Below, one piece after another: positions 63,803 to 64,000 of a stretch of DNA of 64,000 nt. The notes below the pieces were generated by a model, which saw nothing but the letters and a program-made list of their open reading frames with translations, did not search any database and had not been told where the DNA came from. Where the stretch lies: positions 62,001 through 126,000 of the forward strand of contig VCAZ01000137.1 of assembly GCA_005784505.1 (NCBI GenBank), written 5' to 3'. Position numbers and translations under genes: made by a program. This DNA is from Bagarius yarrelli. Lineage: Eukaryota > Chordata > Actinopteri > Siluriformes > Sisoridae. Each line of letters begins with the position of its first letter. The first letter of the stretch is position 1.

Positions 63803-64000
63803 CTGTAAAAAAAAAATTAAATAAATAAATAAGAATTATTATTTATAACAGAGACGATATATAAGGACATAACAGGTACTTACAAAACATAGTTTGCTTT
63901 GTTTGGACGTAAATCTTTTGGTCTTTGCTTACCTGCATGTATGCGTGATTCGTTGGTGTGAAGGACTCATCCACCGGTGTAGGACAGCCTCCTTCACAGC
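63650..64000 (-). CDS. Nodal-related TGF-beta ligand, 3' end (partial)
   Basis: Nodal ligands signal through activin receptors and an EGF-CFC co-receptor to induce mesendoderm and left-right asymmetry. Two exon pieces are seen on the minus strand: 64000-63933, ending CEGGCPTPVDESFTPTNHAY-MQ at donor gtaagc, and 63802-63650, starting SLLKLHQPDRVPCPSCVPTR, then LAPLSMLYYENGKMVMRHHE and GMVAEACGCH-stop. Human NODAL has CEGECPNP, FHPTNHAYIQ, SLLKRYQPHRVP, PLSMLY, HHKDM and CGC in the same order, with the intron at the same place. This is the C-terminal half of the mature cystine-knot domain. Which fish paralogue it is (ndr1/squint, southpaw or cyclops) cannot be settled from this piece. The adjacent CC pair of the family is CPSC here. 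Confidence 0.92.
63803..63932 (-). other. short intron of the Nodal-related gene
   Basis: 130-bp GT-AG intron, phase 0, with a strong T-rich tract at its 3' end. Confidence 0.9.
63933..64000 (-). CDS. Nodal-related gene, penultimate exon (3' part)
   Basis: 68 bp visible: two bases, then 22 codons with the knot cysteines of CEGGC and the FTPTNHAYMQ strand. Splice donor gt at 63932-63931, phase 0. Continues beyond the window. Confidence 0.93.

Noticed and set aside
63521..63808. 95-aa plus-strand and 68-aa minus-strand frames
   Set aside because: Shadows of the Nodal-related last exon, which reads in a different minus-strand frame with family motifs and a matching splice site.

Overview
The window is vertebrate nuclear DNA from a teleost fish. 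Evidence: spliced genes with GT-AG introns, proteins that align closely to vertebrate ankyrin-1, 4E-BP1 and Nodal, and dense fish-type repeats (tRNA-headed SINEs, hAT-like MITEs, decayed LINEs, microsatellites). The two dominant SINE types resemble ones common in catfishes, so Siluriformes is a reasonable but unproven guess.

Layout. (1) 351-38756, plus strand: the 3' two-thirds of ankyrin-1 (ank1), as 24 recognisable coding exons. They encode the last three ankyrin repeats, a linker, the ZU5-ZU5-UPA spectrin-binding module, the death domain and the C-terminal regulatory tail. Splice phases agree from exon to exon with one exception: the first death-domain exon carries an in-frame TAA if the conserved splice donor is used. 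(2) 38757-50640: gene-poor spacer with an 11-bp minisatellite, SINEs and DNA-transposon remnants. (3) 51317-62549, plus strand: a complete three-exon 4E-BP gene (eif4ebp1; 119 aa) with RAIP, eIF4E-binding and TOS motifs, a candidate promoter near 50.66-50.73 kb and a poly(A) signal at 63007. (4) 63650-64000, minus strand: the 3' end of a Nodal-related TGF-beta ligand gene, tail-to-tail with eif4ebp1.

The order ankyrin - 4E-BP - Nodal, with the last two convergent, mirrors human 10q (ANK3, EIF4EBP2, NODAL). The ankyrin and 4E-BP here are the '1' paralogues (human 8p11), so this looks like the paralogous block from the early vertebrate genome duplications, on which mammals have lost the Nodal gene. 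The three genes do not form one pathway: ankyrin-1 links membrane proteins to spectrin, 4E-BP1 is an mTORC1-controlled translation repressor, and Nodal is a mesendoderm/left-right morphogen.

Most of the remaining DNA is repeats: about 9 copies of one SINE type and about 16 of a second (Mermaid/V-SINE-like), several TIR elements (two hAT-like ones with clear 8-bp target duplications), a decayed Ty3/gypsy-like element in the 12.2-kb ank1 intron, and LINE 3' fragments, one internally amplified into a minisatellite. I found no bacterial-type system, CRISPR array or wholly new gene. The points most worth checking are the stop codon and donor shift in the ank1 death domain, the non-standard ank1 C-terminal exon, and the displaced cysteine in the Nodal-related ligand.
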